A stretch of DNA of 64,000 bases, taken from positions 868,001 to 932,000 of the forward strand of contig CP079955.1 in assembly GCA_019357535.2 (NCBI GenBank), in the 5' to 3' direction. Within the stretch, counting starts at the first letter, position 1, and the number at the start of each line of letters is the position of its first letter. Source of the stretch: Macrococcus sp. 19Msa1099. GTDB lineage: Bacteria; Bacillota; Bacilli; Staphylococcales; Staphylococcaceae. Both the position numbers and the translations under genes were made by a program. Positions 1-9,658 of this stretch are shown here, piece after piece. Under the pieces are notes generated by a model. It had not been told where the DNA came from, ran no database searches, and saw only the letters and a program-made list of their open reading frames with translations.

Positions 1-699
1 TTTAAAGTAAAGTTAAACAAGGTGCTCACACACCTGGATATTATACCAAATGATGTTGAACTGTATGTACAGGCATTCTCACACTCGAGTTTCATTAATG
101 ATTTCAAGCTTGATAAAAATAAGGACAATGAACGCCTGGAATTTCTAGGAGATGCGGTGTTAGAATTGATGGTTTCACAATATTTATACCAGCAGCATAG
201 TGATCTGCCAGAAGGTAGGCTGACAAAGTTGCGCGCTGCAATTGTATGTGAACCTTCACTTGTGACATTTGCGAAGATGTTGAAGTTTGATCAGTTGATT
301 TTGCTGGGCAAAGGCGAGGAAAAGACAGGTGGCAGAACACGTCCTTCTTTAATTGCAGATGTATTTGAGGCCTTCGTCGGGGCGTTATATCTTGACCAAG
401 GACATGATGTAACAAAAAGATTCTTTAACAGCTATATTTTTCCTGCTATAACTGAAGATCTGCTGCATGGCCTTATTGACTATAAGACTTATTTACAGGA
501 ATATATTCATAAAACTAAAAACTTACAAGTTACCTATCGCCTCGTTAAAGAGGAAGGACCGGCACATTTCAAAGCGTTTACGTCTGAAGTTTATGTTGAA
601 GATAAAGTGATTGGTACAGGCACAGGAAGAACGAAGAAAGAATCAGAGCAACAGGCAGCCCAAACTGCTCTATTGCTTCTGACAGCAGGAGAGTCATAA
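1..699 (+). CDS. rnc: Ribonuclease III, 5' end outside window
   Basis: Double-strand-specific endoribonuclease that processes rRNA precursors and structured mRNAs in the cytoplasm. The RNase III signature NERLEFLGDAVLEL is present, and a C-terminal dsRNA-binding domain covers about the last 70 residues (KEEGPAHFKAFTSEV, then TKKESEQQAA). A GTG at 22 could open the frame, but the frame is open back to base 1 and the residues before the GTG (FKVKLNK) align with the region just inside the N-terminus of staphylococcal RNase III. I therefore treat the gene as truncated by the window edge, missing roughly 10-15 codons. The stop overlaps the smc start (TAATG), so the two are translationally coupled. 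Confidence 0.93.
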   Translation, partial: FKVKLNKVLTHLDIIPNDVELYVQAFSHSSFINDFKLDKNKDNERLEFLGDAVLELMVSQYLYQQHSDLPEGRLTKLRAAIVCEPSLVTFAKMLKFDQLILLGKGEEKTGGRTRPSLIADVFEAFVGALYLDQGHDVTKRFFNSYIFPAITEDLLHGLIDYKTYLQEYIHKTKNLQVTYRLVKEEGPAHFKAFTSEVYVEDKVIGTGTGRTKKESEQQAAQTALLLLTAGES

Positions 700-3600
700 T
701 GATTTATTTACAGTCGGTAGAAGCAACTGGTTTCAAGTCGTTTGCAGATAAGACAACCGTGCTGTTTGATGAAGGTGTTACAGCGATTGTTGGACCAAAC
801 GGTTCGGGGAAAAGTAATATTACAGATGCTATCAAGTGGGTGCTTGGCGAACAATCAGCAAAATCCCTTCGCGGTGCAAAGATGGAAGATATCATCTTCT
901 CAGGTGCACAGGATAGGAATGCAACTAACTTTGCACAAGTAACACTTACGATCAATAATATTGAGCGCAGCCTTGCTGTTGATTCTGATAAAGTACTGAT
1001 TACTCGTAAACTCTTTCGCTCTGGTGAAAGTGAATATTTCTTGAATCATCAGAAAGTAAGACTTAAAGATATCACGGAGTTATTTCTAGATAGTGGTCTT
1101 GGTCGTGATGCTTTCAGTATTATTTCTCAGGGAAAGGTCGATCAGGTACTGAATGCTAAGCCGAGCGAACGTCGACAATTGATTGAAGAAGCGGCCGGTG
1201 TATTGAAGTATAAGAAACGTAAAGTGGAAACTGAACAGAAGCTTGAAGACACGATGAATAACCTCAGTCGTGTGCATGATATTATTTTTGATCTAAAGGA
1301 TCGCGTAGAGCCCCTTAAAATTGAAGCGAGTATTGCTGAAGAATATATCGCATTATCTGAAGAAATGAAGGATGCAGATATTCAAGTGACGGTACATGAT
1401 ATCAAGGAGAGTAGTGCAGAATATGAACGTCTGCAGCAGGAGATTCAAAGTTTTGACGAACAGCTTAAATATAGGAAGGATAAGAGTGCACGTATTTCTA
1501 ATAAGCTGGATGCACATAAATCGGAAAGAAATGAACAGCAGAAGCTTCTTGAAACGTATAAGTCTGATTTGTTACACATTACTGAGCGTATTGAACGTAA
1601 TATCGGTCTGCTGAATGTGAATAAAGAGCGTCTCATTCACCAGGATGCGAACTTTGAGGAGAAACATCAGCTGCAAAAAACATTTGCCCAGACGCTGGAA
1701 CATACAAAAAAAGAGTTATCAGCAACAGAAGCGAAAATACAAACTTTAAAACAGGAAAAATTATCAAAAAAACAAAAACTATCCCAGACAGAGCACGACC
1801 AATCTGCATTAGTCGATGATATCGAAGCGTTGATTGAAGAGACAAGAAGTGAATACTATGAACAGTTTACGATGAAGACGAAACTTGAAAATGATATACA
1901 GCATATGAATTCAAGGATCGAACAGTTTAATCGTAAGGAAGAAGCGCAAGTTGATGAATCGACAATGACACAGTATGAAGATTTGCTCTCAGAGCAGCAG
2001 TCGTTGAACGAACAGATTAATAGTATGGAACAGATGGTTGATAACAAACGACTATCCTATACAGAGCGTCAGCAACATATCACTAAGCAAAAACAGCTTT
2101 ACTTTAGGGAAAGTGAAAACTTAAAACAAGCTGACCGTTTTATCTCCACACTAGAATCTAAAGTGAACCGATTAAAAATAATGCAGGAAGAATATCAAGG
2201 GTATTATCAAGGTGTCAGGTTACTGCTAAAAAATAAAGAGAAGCTCCATGGTATTCATCATACGGTACTTGATACCATAGCAGTAGAACCTCGCTATAAT
2301 GATGCGCTGGATAGTGCTTTAGGTGGGGTCTTACAGCATATTATCGTAGAAGATGCACAAGTTGCACGTAAAGCGATAGAATTCTTGAAGTCAAAGCAAG
2401 CAGGACGTGCTACATTTCTACCGTTAAATGTCATCAAACCTAGAAACATCACGAGTGATATCTTAACTGGATTGACCCAATTCGAAGGGTATATCGGCAC
2501 TTTAAATACGCTTATTACAGCAGATCATAAATACAAAAATATTATAGATAATATTGCAGGACATATTATCATCGCAACGACACTTGCTGAAGCCAACAAG
2601 ATTGCAAAGTTTGTATCATACAGACATAAAGTTGTAACACTGGATGGACAAGTCGTTAATCCAGGAGGTTCAATGACAGGTGGAAGTAAACAAAAACCGA
2701 CGCAAGCCTTGTCATCTCGAAATGAATTACAGCAATTGTCTCAGCAATTAAACGACTATGAATCACAAACTTTACAGCTAAGAGAAAAGGTAAGTCAGTT
2801 GAATGAATCAATTTCAGAGGCTGAATTCCAGCTTGAACAGGATAAACAGAGTGGAATTCAGCTGCGTGATGAATTACATCAGCTAAAGTTAACGCGTGAA
2901 GAAATTCATATAAAGCTAGAGCGTCTGCAGTCAAAGCTTGAGACTAGAACACAATATGATAAAGAGCGACAAGAAATCAATCAGCTGGAGAAAGATAAAG
3001 CGCTTATCTATGACAACATTCAGACAATCGAATCACGACTATCGGAACTAACAGACAAAATAAAGTTATATCAGAATAATGCACAGAATAAAAAATCTTT
3101 ACTTGAAAATATGCAGCATGAAATGCACAGTATTAATAAATCGATAAATAAGCTAGAAGCAGATATTCATTATCATCAAAAGGTAAAAAGAGATCTGTTA
3201 GACAAAATAGAGACAACAGAAGGCGAACTTAAACATTTAAGTCAACTTGAGCATGCGATTGACCGAGAAAAGCTTCAAAAAGAAATCATTCAACTTGAAA
3301 AATATATTGGTGAAGACAAAGAAAAGAAAAGTTTCCTGCATCGACAAATTGAAAATATACAGCAGACTCTCGGTGAATATATCGAACAAGAAGCCGAACT
3401 TGAAATGCAGAACAAAGAACTTGTGCGTCAAATAAGTGGCATTGAAAATGGCATCGGTGAACTCAAAGTACAGCATTCGAGATTAGATGTAAAGCTTGAA
3501 AACTATCTCGAACATCTAAACTTTACTTATGAAATGACCTATGAGGCTGCAGAGGACTATATATTTGAACATCGCTTGACGGTCGATGATGCAAAGCAGT

Positions 3601-4277
3601 TAAACGAACTAAGAAGTCGTGTCAAACTGACAAAGATTGCCGTCGATGAACTAGGACCTGTGAATATGAATGCGATTGAACAATATGCAGCAGTGAGTGA
3701 GCGTTATGAATTCTTAATATCACAAGAAGCAGATCTACTTGAAGCCAAAGATAATCTAGAAATGATCATAAGAGATATGGATCATACAGTTGCTGAGCGC
3801 TTTAAGACTACATTTGAAGTGATATCAAATGCTTTTGAGCACATCTTCAAACAATTGTTCGGTGGTGGAGAAGGACGATTGATTCTGACTGAAGAAGATT
3901 ATTTAACAAGCGGAATAGATATCTATGTTCAGCCACCAGGAAAGAAAAGACAGCACTTGTCATTGTTATCGGGCGGTGAACGTGCGATGACTGCGATAGT
4001 TCTGCTCTTTGCAATTTTAAATAGAAAGAAAGCACCATTTGTGATCCTGGATGAAGTGGAAGCAGCGCTTGATGAAGCAAATGTCAGTCGATTTGCGCAC
4101 TATTTAACAACTTTAAAGGAAGATACCCAGTTTATTGTGATTACTCATCGTAAAGGGACGATGGAAGAAAGTGATAGACTTTATGGTGTTACGATGCAGA
4201 ACTCAGGGATATCCAAACTAGTAAGTGTTAATCTTAAAGAAATTGACGATAAAAAATTTAAGGAGTTGACGAAATGA
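699..4277 (+). CDS. smc: Chromosome partition protein SMC
   Basis: SMC ATPase that, with ScpAB, condenses and segregates the chromosome. It is 1192 residues, the usual family length. Walker A (GPNGSGKS) is at residues 32-39, followed by a long coiled coil, a hinge at about 500-670 (GGVLQHIIVEDA and following), and a second coiled coil. The C-terminal head carries the ABC signature LSGGERA near residue 1089 and Walker B (VILDEVEAALDEA) near 1115. The start overlaps the rnc stop and the end overlaps the ftsY start (ATGA), giving a tight rnc-smc-ftsY operon as in Bacillus and Staphylococcus. No anomaly seen. Confidence 0.98.
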   Translation: MIYLQSVEATGFKSFADKTTVLFDEGVTAIVGPNGSGKSNITDAIKWVLGEQSAKSLRGAKMEDIIFSGAQDRNATNFAQVTLTINNIERSLAVDSDKVLITRKLFRSGESEYFLNHQKVRLKDITELFLDSGLGRDAFSIISQGKVDQVLNAKPSERRQLIEEAAGVLKYKKRKVETEQKLEDTMNNLSRVHDIIFDLKDRVEPLKIEASIAEEYIALSEEMKDADIQVTVHDIKESSAEYERLQQEIQSFDEQLKYRKDKSARISNKLDAHKSERNEQQKLLETYKSDLLHITERIERNIGLLNVNKERLIHQDANFEEKHQLQKTFAQTLEHTKKELSATEAKIQTLKQEKLSKKQKLSQTEHDQSALVDDIEALIEETRSEYYEQFTMKTKLENDIQHMNSRIEQFNRKEEAQVDESTMTQYEDLLSEQQSLNEQINSMEQMVDNKRLSYTERQQHITKQKQLYFRESENLKQADRFISTLESKVNRLKIMQEEYQGYYQGVRLLLKNKEKLHGIHHTVLDTIAVEPRYNDALDSALGGVLQHIIVEDAQVARKAIEFLKSKQAGRATFLPLNVIKPRNITSDILTGLTQFEGYIGTLNTLITADHKYKNIIDNIAGHIIIATTLAEANKIAKFVSYRHKVVTLDGQVVNPGGSMTGGSKQKPTQALSSRNELQQLSQQLNDYESQTLQLREKVSQLNESISEAEFQLEQDKQSGIQLRDELHQLKLTREEIHIKLERLQSKLETRTQYDKERQEINQLEKDKALIYDNIQTIESRLSELTDKIKLYQNNAQNKKSLLENMQHEMHSINKSINKLEADIHYHQKVKRDLLDKIETTEGELKHLSQLEHAIDREKLQKEIIQLEKYIGEDKEKKSFLHRQIENIQQTLGEYIEQEAELEMQNKELVRQISGIENGIGELKVQHSRLDVKLENYLEHLNFTYEMTYEAAEDYIFEHRLTVDDAKQLNELRSRVKLTKIAVDELGPVNMNAIEQYAAVSERYEFLISQEADLLEAKDNLEMIIRDMDHTVAERFKTTFEVISNAFEHIFKQLFGGGEGRLILTEEDYLTSGIDIYVQPPGKKRQHLSLLSGGERAMTAIVLLFAILNRKKAPFVILDEVEAALDEANVSRFAHYLTTLKEDTQFIVITHRKGTMEESDRLYGVTMQNSGISKLVSVNLKEIDDKKFKELTK

Positions 4278-5524
4278 GTTTCTTTAAAAAATTAAAAAAT
4301 AAATTTGTCGGAAATAACGAAGAAACAACGGATCCATTGAAAACATTAGCACCAGACGATACACTAGATCCGCAGCAGGAGGATCCAACTCATGATGTGC
4401 AGACAAGCGAAAGTGTAAGTCGCGCTGAAGTTATTGAACAGCCGAAGAAAACGGAAAAGAAATCTGACTGGGACTTCGACTTTGATGATGATGATTTAAT
4501 TTCCATCGAAGAGTTTGAGGAGCTTGAAGCACAGCAGATTGGTGCGAAATTCCGTGAAGGTCTAGAGAAATCTCGTGAAAACTTCCAGAATAAACTTAAC
4601 GATTTACTTGCGATGTACCGTACTGTTGATGAAGATTTCTTCGAAGCTTTAGAAGAAATGCTGATACAGGCAGATGTTGGATTTAATACGGTCATGGATT
4701 TAGTGGAATCTCTTCGTATGGAGGCGAAACGCCGCAATATTACAGAGACCGCTGACTTAAGAGAAGTTATCGTAGAGAAGATTGTAGAGATCTATGAACA
4801 AGAAGACGATAAACTACAGGAAATGAACATCCAGGAAGATGGACTGACTGTAATACTTATGGTTGGTGTTAACGGCGTCGGAAAAACAACGACAATAGGT
4901 AAACTTGCGCATCGCTACAAAGGACAAGGAAAAAAAGTGATGCTTGCTGCAGGAGATACCTTCCGTGCTGGCGCCATAGAACAGCTTCAAGTATGGGGTG
5001 ACCGTGTCGGTGTTGAAGTAATTAAGCAAAGTGAGGGCTCAGACCCTGCAGCTGTTATGTACGATGCAATCGGGGCTGCGAAAAATCGTGGCGCGGATAT
5101 TTTAATCTGTGACACAGCAGGGCGTCTTCAAAATAAAGCAAATTTAATGACAGAATTAGAGAAAGTTAAAAAAGTATTATCTCGTGCTGTACCAGGTGCT
5201 CCGCATGAAGTGCTGCTTGCATTGGATGCGACAACAGGACAAAATGCGCTCGTACAGGCAAAAGCATTTAAAGAAGTGACAGATGTATCGGGAATTGTTC
5301 TGACGAAGCTAGATGGTACCGCAAAAGGTGGTATCGTACTTGCAATTCGAAACGAACTGCACATCCCTGTTAAATTTGTCGGACTCGGTGAAAAGCTAGA
5401 TGACTTACAGCCGTTCGATGCAGAAAGTTATGTATACGGATTATTTGCTGATATGATTGAAGCTTCTACTGAAGAAGAGAATAAGGCGGCAGAAGTAATG
5501 AAGGATAATTCAGACGATGAATGA
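4274..5524 (+). CDS. ftsY: Signal recognition particle receptor FtsY
   Basis: SRP receptor GTPase that docks Ffh-ribosome complexes at the membrane for co-translational insertion. The 416 residues have an acidic N-terminal region (about 15-85, rich in D and E) and an NG domain: G1 GVNGVGKTT near residue 197, the DTFRAGA motif, G3 DTAGR, and [10 protein letters not shown]. It overlaps smc by 4 nt and ylxM by 8 nt, consistent with translational coupling. Clustering with ylxM and ffh keeps the protein parts of the SRP pathway together; the SRP RNA gene is not in this window. Confidence 0.98.
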   Translation: MSFFKKLKNKFVGNNEETTDPLKTLAPDDTLDPQQEDPTHDVQTSESVSRAEVIEQPKKTEKKSDWDFDFDDDDLISIEEFEELEAQQIGAKFREGLEKSRENFQNKLNDLLAMYRTVDEDFFEALEEMLIQADVGFNTVMDLVESLRMEAKRRNITETADLREVIVEKIVEIYEQEDDKLQEMNIQEDGLTVILMVGVNGVGKTTTIGKLAHRYKGQGKKVMLAAGDTFRAGAIEQLQVWGDRVGVEVIKQSEGSDPAAVMYDAIGAAKNRGADILICDTAGRLQNKANLMTELEKVKKVLSRAVPGAPHEVLLALDATTGQNALVQAKAFKEVTDVSGIVLTKLDGTAKGGIVLAIRNELHIPVKFVGLGEKLDDLQPFDAESYVYGLFADMIEASTEEENKAAEVMKDNSDDE

Positions 5525-5861
5525 TCTGCTAAAGACGATGCGCATGAACTATCTGTTTGACTTTTATCAGTCATTATTAACAGATAAACAGAGAAACTAT
5601 CTCGAAAAGTATTATATGGATGATGAATCACTGTCTGAGATTGCTGAAACGTTTGATGTATCAAGACAAGCAGTTTATGATAATATTAGACGGACTGGTG
5701 ATTTATTAGAAGAATATGAAAGTAAGCTTGGTCTATATCATAAATTTGAACAGCGTCAGGCTATATACGAAGAGATGCTTCAATTAACTAAATTACAGAA
5801 TAATGCACAACGTAATCAGCAGTTAGAAGCATATATAGAACAATTACAAAGAATAGAATAG
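5517..5861 (+). CDS. ylxM: SRP-associated DNA-binding-like protein YlxM
   Basis: Small (114 aa) sigma-region-4-like helix-turn-helix protein of the UPF0122/YlxM family, encoded beside ffh in Firmicutes. In streptococci YlxM modulates SRP assembly and GTPase activity; that role here is inference. The HTH is clear at about residues 30-60 ([21 protein letters not shown]) and the C-terminal half is predicted coiled coil rich in Q and E. The start lies 8 nt inside ftsY and ffh follows 11 nt after the stop. Confidence 0.93.
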   Translation: MNDLLKTMRMNYLFDFYQSLLTDKQRNYLEKYYMDDESLSEIAETFDVSRQAVYDNIRRTGDLLEEYESKLGLYHKFEQRQAIYEEMLQLTKLQNNAQRNQQLEAYIEQLQRIE

Positions 5862-5872
5862 GGGGTCATTGT

Positions 5873-7225
5873 ATGGCTTTTGAAGGATTATCAGATCGAC
5901 TCCAGGCTACAATGCAGAAGATTAAAGGTAAGGGTAAAGTTACAGAAGCGGATATAAAAGTGATGATGCGCGAAGTACGCTTAGCATTACTTGAAGCCGA
6001 TGTTAACTTTAAAGTGGTAAAAGAATTTGTTAAGACAGTATCCGATCGTGCGATTGGTTCAGAAGTGATGCAGTCATTAACGCCTGGACAGCAGATTATT
6101 AAAATTGTACAGGAAGAACTAACGACTTTAATGGGTTCTGAGAATACTCAGATTAATATGAGCAAGAAACCACCGACTGTTGTGATGATGGTAGGTTTAC
6201 AAGGGGCAGGTAAAACGACGACTGCAGGTAAGCTTGCACTTTTAATGCGCAAGAAATATAACAAGAAACCACTGCTTGTCGCATGTGATATCTATAGACC
6301 AGCTGCAATACAGCAGCTACAAACAGTAGGGAAGCAGATTGATGTACCGGTATTTACTTTAGGGGATCAAGTATCACCTAAAGAAATTACAGAACGTGCA
6401 CTGCAACACGCAAAAGAAGAACATCTGGACTTTGTGATTATCGATACAGCAGGACGCCTGCATATTGATGAAGCATTGATGAATGAGCTTGTTGAAGTTA
6501 AAGAAATCAGTCAACCTGACGAAATTATGCTTGTCGTAGATTCTATGACAGGTCAAGATGCAGTGAATGTCGCTGAGAGTTTCGATAATCAGCTGGATGT
6601 TACGGGTGTTACTTTAACGAAACTTGATGGAGATACTCGTGGTGGGGCAGCGCTCTCGATTCGAAGTGTCACACAAAAACCAATTAAGTTTGTCGGTATG
6701 AGTGAGAAACTTGATGGACTAGAACCTTTTCATCCAGAACGCATGGCATCTCGTATTCTAGGTATGGGTGATGTGTTAAGTTTAATCGAAAAAGCACAGT
6801 CTCAAGTAGATGAATCTAAAGCGAAAGAACTTGAACAGAAGATGAAGACCTCATCATTCACTTTTGATGATTTTCTGGAGCAGCTCGAACAGGTTAAAGC
6901 TCTAGGGCCTCTTGATGAACTGCTTAAGATGATTCCTGGTGCGAACAAGATGAAAGGTCTGAATAATGTTAATATGAACGCTAAGCAAATCGATCATGTG
7001 CAGGCAATTATACGTTCAATGACGAAAGAAGAACGTAACAATCCGGCGATTATCAATGTATCACGTAAGAAGAGAATCGCAAAAGGGTCAGGCAGAAGTT
7101 TATCTGAAGTGAATAAACTGATTAAGCAGTTTGACGAGATGAAGAAGATGATGAAGCAGTTTACAGGAATGAAAAAAGGTAAAAAAGGGCGTAATCCATT
7201 CCAGGGCATGAATTTACCGTTTTAA
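5873..7225 (+). CDS. ffh: Signal recognition particle protein Ffh (SRP54)
   Basis: GTPase subunit of SRP that binds signal sequences as they leave the ribosome. The 450 residues hold an N domain, a G domain (GLQGAGKTT near residue 107, DTAGRL, TKLDGDTRGG) and a methionine-rich M domain from about 300 with the RNA-binding RIAKGSGRS segment and a K/M-rich tail. A GGGGG ribosome site precedes the ATG. An intrinsic terminator follows immediately, closing the rnc-ffh unit. Confidence 0.98.
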   Translation: MAFEGLSDRLQATMQKIKGKGKVTEADIKVMMREVRLALLEADVNFKVVKEFVKTVSDRAIGSEVMQSLTPGQQIIKIVQEELTTLMGSENTQINMSKKPPTVVMMVGLQGAGKTTTAGKLALLMRKKYNKKPLLVACDIYRPAAIQQLQTVGKQIDVPVFTLGDQVSPKEITERALQHAKEEHLDFVIIDTAGRLHIDEALMNELVEVKEISQPDEIMLVVDSMTGQDAVNVAESFDNQLDVTGVTLTKLDGDTRGGAALSIRSVTQKPIKFVGMSEKLDGLEPFHPERMASRILGMGDVLSLIEKAQSQVDESKAKELEQKMKTSSFTFDDFLEQLEQVKALGPLDELLKMIPGANKMKGLNNVNMNAKQIDHVQAIIRSMTKEERNNPAIINVSRKKRIAKGSGRSLSEVNKLIKQFDEMKKMMKQFTGMKKGKKGRNPFQGMNLPF

Positions 7226-7233
7226 TATTTACT

Positions 7234-7268
7234 AAAAGACAGAAAAAACTTGATTTTTTCTGTCTTTT
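7234..7268 (+). terminator. Intrinsic terminator after ffh
   Basis: AAAAGACAGAAAAA pairs with TTTTTTCTGTCTTTT around a short CTTGA loop. It sits 9 nt after the ffh stop and ahead of the rpsP promoter. Because the arms are A-rich and T-rich it may also act on the other strand. Confidence 0.8.
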
Positions 7269-7300
7269 ATATTAAATTTATTTTTGTAAAGAAAAAACAC

Positions 7301-7329
7301 TTTACAGGAAGTAAGTTTCCTGTTAATAT
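7301..7329 (+). promoter_or_regulatory. rpsP operon promoter with dyad in the spacer
   Basis: TTTACA (7301-7306) and TAATAT (7324-7329) are separated by 17 nt. An inverted repeat, ACAGGAA-N6-TTCCTGT (7304-7323), overlaps the -35 box and fills the spacer, which is operator-like. The promoter is supported by position between the ffh terminator and rpsP; operator function is inference. Confidence 0.6.
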
Positions 7330-7367
7330 TAGTACTTGAGAAAAGATTAGAAATGGAGAGATTTATA

Positions 7368-7643
7368 ATGGCAGTAAAAATTCGTTTAACTCGTATGGGT
7401 TCTAAAAGAAACCCATTCTACCGTATTGTAGTAGCAGATGCACGCGCACCACGTGATGGTCGTATCATCGAAGCAATTGGAACTTATAATCCAGTTGCTA
7501 AACCTGAAGCAGAAATCAAAGTTGATGAAGCTTTAGCTTTAAAATGGTTAGCTGATGGCGCAAAACCAACTGATACAGTTCGTAATATCTTATCAACGCA
7601 AGGTATTATGGAGAAATTCCATAACCAAAAAATCGCGAAGTAA
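7368..7643 (+). CDS. rpsP: 30S ribosomal protein S16
   Basis: S16 is a small-subunit protein needed for 30S assembly. Starting at ATG 7368 gives 91 residues beginning [22 protein letters not shown], the family N-terminus; an in-frame ATG at 7353 would add five residues (MERFI) and overlap the likely GGAGAG ribosome site, so it is rejected. First gene of rpsP-khpA-rimM-trmD. Confidence 0.97.
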   Translation: MAVKIRLTRMGSKRNPFYRIVVADARAPRDGRIIEAIGTYNPVAKPEAEIKVDEALALKWLADGAKPTDTVRNILSTQGIMEKFHNQKIAK

Positions 7644-7648
7644 TCGCT

Positions 7649-7876
7649 ATGGAAAAATTAATACAAACCATTGTTACACCGCTTGTGAGTCATCCTGAAG
7701 ATATTAAGATCACGAAGGAAGAACATGCATCCAGCATTACGTATCATCTATCAGTCAATCAGGACGATAAAGGTAAAGTAATCGGTAAACAAGGTCGTAT
7801 TGCTAAAGCAATGCGAACAGTTACGAGTGGTGCAGCGCTTGCGTCTGTTAAGAAAGTGTTTGTAGAGATTGATTAA
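7649..7876 (+). CDS. khpA: KH-domain RNA-binding protein KhpA
   Basis: A single KH domain of 75 residues with the GKQG loop at 46-49. KhpA (YlqC) partners with KhpB/Jag in Firmicutes to bind RNA and influence cell elongation; that role is taken from other species. It starts 5 nt after rpsP, the conserved place for this gene. A short intrinsic terminator follows directly, so distal genes may be transcribed less. Confidence 0.95.
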   Translation: MEKLIQTIVTPLVSHPEDIKITKEEHASSITYHLSVNQDDKGKVIGKQGRIAKAMRTVTSGAALASVKKVFVEID

Positions 7877-7903
7877 GGGTACCTTTTTTGGTACTCTTTT
7901 TTT
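7877..7903 (+). terminator. Terminator or attenuator between khpA and rimM
   Basis: GGGTACC and GGTACTC pair (one G-U) around a T6 loop, followed by seven T. It starts directly after the khpA stop and ends before the rimM ribosome site. No promoter is evident before rimM, so it probably lowers, not abolishes, read-through. Confidence 0.7.
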
Positions 7904-7924
7904 ATGAGATGGAGGTTTTGTGAA

Positions 7925-8422
7925 ATGGAAATGAATGTAGGGAAAATCGTCAATACACACGGTGTGAAAGGCGAAGTAAAGATTTTAACGGCATCTGATT
8001 TTGCATCAGAACGTTTTAAGCCGGGTAAAGTGCTAATGATTCCATTTAAAGATGAGCGAGTTACGCTCACAATCAAATCGTATCGCACCCATAAAAACTT
8101 CCATATGGTAGCATTTGAAGGTTTAAACAATATAAATGATGTAGAGAAGTATAAGGGTCTGGATGTCTATCAGGATATTGAGAATGAAGATATTATATTG
8201 GACGAAAATGAATACTTCTATTCAGATATTATTGGGTGCACTGTGTTTGATGGCGAACGCGAAATCGGTATTGTGAATGATATCTTTGAAACAGGAGCAA
8301 ACGACGTATGGGTTGTTCAAGGCGATAAAGAATATTTAATTCCATACATTGAAGATGTTGTTAAGTCAATCGATATTGATAATAAAACAATCATCATTGA
8401 AGCGATTGAAGGGTTATTATAA
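7925..8422 (+). CDS. rimM: 16S rRNA processing protein RimM
   Basis: Assembly factor that helps mature the 30S head and binds S19. Start ATG 7925 is 9 nt after GGAGG (7911-7915) and gives 165 residues starting [19 protein letters not shown]; the upstream ATG 7904 would run through the ribosome site. The N-terminal RimM domain (to about 85) is followed by a PRC-barrel domain ([19 protein letters not shown]). Its stop overlaps the trmD start (TAATG). Confidence 0.96.
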   Translation: MEMNVGKIVNTHGVKGEVKILTASDFASERFKPGKVLMIPFKDERVTLTIKSYRTHKNFHMVAFEGLNNINDVEKYKGLDVYQDIENEDIILDENEYFYSDIIGCTVFDGEREIGIVNDIFETGANDVWVVQGDKEYLIPYIEDVVKSIDIDNKTIIIEAIEGLL

Positions 8423-9144
8423 TGAAGATTGATTATTTAACATTATTTCCTGAAATGTTTGACGTGCTGAATCACTCTATTATGAAACGTGCTCAGGAAA
8501 AAGGAATTGTGGAGCTGAACACGGTTAATTTCAGAGATTATTCAGGTAATAAACATAACCAAGTGGATGATTATCCATATGGTGGGGGGCAAGGCATGGT
8601 TCTAAAGCCAGAACCGATATTCAATGCAATGAATGCCATTGATAAAACGAGCAAGACACGTGTTATCCTTATGTGTCCGCAAGGAAAACCTTTCACGCAG
8701 CAAGTGGCTGAATCGTTAGCACAAGAAGAACATCTTGTATTTATTTGTGGTCATTATGAAGGATATGATGAACGTATACGCGAGCATCTTGTAACTGATG
8801 AACTCTCTATCGGTGATTATGTATTAACCGGCGGAGAACTTGCAGCAATTACAATGACAGATGCAATCGTGAGACTGATTCCTGAATCAATAAAAGAAGA
8901 GAGTCATAGGGATGATTCATTCTCAACAGGATTACTTGAACATCCACAATATACGAGACCAGCTGACTATAATGGAATGAAAGTACCGGATGTACTGCTT
9001 AGTGGTAACCATAAGCATATCGACTCATGGCGCCATGAAATGCGCTTGAAGCGTACTTTTGAACGCCGACCAGATTTATTAGAACACTACCCACTGACTC
9101 AGTCAGATAAAGAATATTTAGAACACCTTAAACATGATAATTAG
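8422..9144 (+). CDS. trmD: tRNA (guanine-N1-)-methyltransferase TrmD
   Basis: Essential SPOUT-family enzyme that methylates G37 of tRNAs using S-adenosylmethionine, preventing +1 frameshifting. The 240 residues include the N-terminal [13 protein letters not shown], the YGGGQGMV motif and the knotted cofactor site [12 protein letters not shown]. Coupled to rimM by a TAATG overlap. rplS follows after a 122-nt gap that carries its own promoter and leader. Confidence 0.98.
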   Translation: MKIDYLTLFPEMFDVLNHSIMKRAQEKGIVELNTVNFRDYSGNKHNQVDDYPYGGGQGMVLKPEPIFNAMNAIDKTSKTRVILMCPQGKPFTQQVAESLAQEEHLVFICGHYEGYDERIREHLVTDELSIGDYVLTGGELAAITMTDAIVRLIPESIKEESHRDDSFSTGLLEHPQYTRPADYNGMKVPDVLLSGNHKHIDSWRHEMRLKRTFERRPDLLEHYPLTQSDKEYLEHLKHDN

Positions 9145-9157
9145 GTGTCAATATATA

Positions 9158-9186
9158 TTGCTTTACACAGTGAAGTATGATATTAT
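9158..9186 (+). promoter_or_regulatory. Candidate rplS promoter
   Basis: TTGCTT (9158-9163), a 17-nt spacer, then TATTAT (9181-9186). The -35 is imperfect but the spacing and the -10 are good, and the position just ahead of the structured leader fits. Confidence 0.5.
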
Positions 9187-9193
9187 TTTAAAA

Positions 9194-9266
9194 GTGTGAA
9201 TCACACATAAATCACTATGATCCGCTGAGCGAAGACTTAAGAACATAGGCAGAAGGAGAAGGTAAA
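9194..9266 (+). ncRNA. Structured rplS leader, probable L19 autoregulatory leader
   Basis: The 5' UTR contains a small hairpin (GTGTG-AAT-CACAC, 9194-9206) and a second stem in which CTATG (9215-9219) pairs with CATAG (9244-9248) enclosing a CGCTGAGCG hairpin. Low-GC Gram-positives are known to carry an L19 leader family at this spot. Membership is inferred from position and stems, not from a covariance search. Confidence 0.5.
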
Positions 9267-9614
9267 ATGAATAACAAATTAATCGAAGCAGTAACAAAAG
9301 AACAATTACGTACAGACATTCCTGCATTCCGTCCTGGTGACACTTTAAAAGTTCACGTACGTATCGTTGAGGGAACTCGCGAACGTATCCAGGTATTCGA
9401 AGGTGTAGTAATCAAACGTCGTGGTGGTGGAATTTCTGAAACTTTCACAGTTCGTAAAATTTCATACGGTGTTGGTGTTGAGCGTACATTCCCTGTACAT
9501 ACACCTAAAATCGAGAAAATTGAAGTATTACGTCGTGGTAAAGTACGTCGTGCTAAATTGTACTACTTACGTAGCTTACGTGGTAAAGCTGCACGTATTA
9601 AAGAAATTCGCTAA
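9267..9614 (+). CDS. rplS: 50S ribosomal protein L19
   Basis: L19 lies at the 30S-50S interface. The 115 residues contain the family motifs [27 protein letters not shown] and [11 protein letters not shown], with a basic C-terminal tail. A GAAGGAGAAGG ribosome site precedes the ATG. It ends in a strong bidirectional terminator shared with the convergent yfhO gene. Confidence 0.98.
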   Translation: MNNKLIEAVTKEQLRTDIPAFRPGDTLKVHVRIVEGTRERIQVFEGVVIKRRGGGISETFTVRKISYGVGVERTFPVHTPKIEKIEVLRRGKVRRAKLYYLRSLRGKAARIKEIR

Positions 9615-9622
9615 TATTAGAC

Positions 9623-9658
9623 AAACAGAGCTAGAGACTTATGTCTCTAGCTCTGTTT
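9623..9658. terminator. Bidirectional terminator between rplS and yfhO
   Basis: A perfect 16-bp stem (AAACAGAGCTAGAGAC pairs with GTCTCTAGCTCTGTTT) with a four-base loop and T-runs on both strands. It serves the convergent rplS and glycosylation operons. The last codons and stop of the yfhO gene on the minus strand lie inside this stem. Confidence 0.9.
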
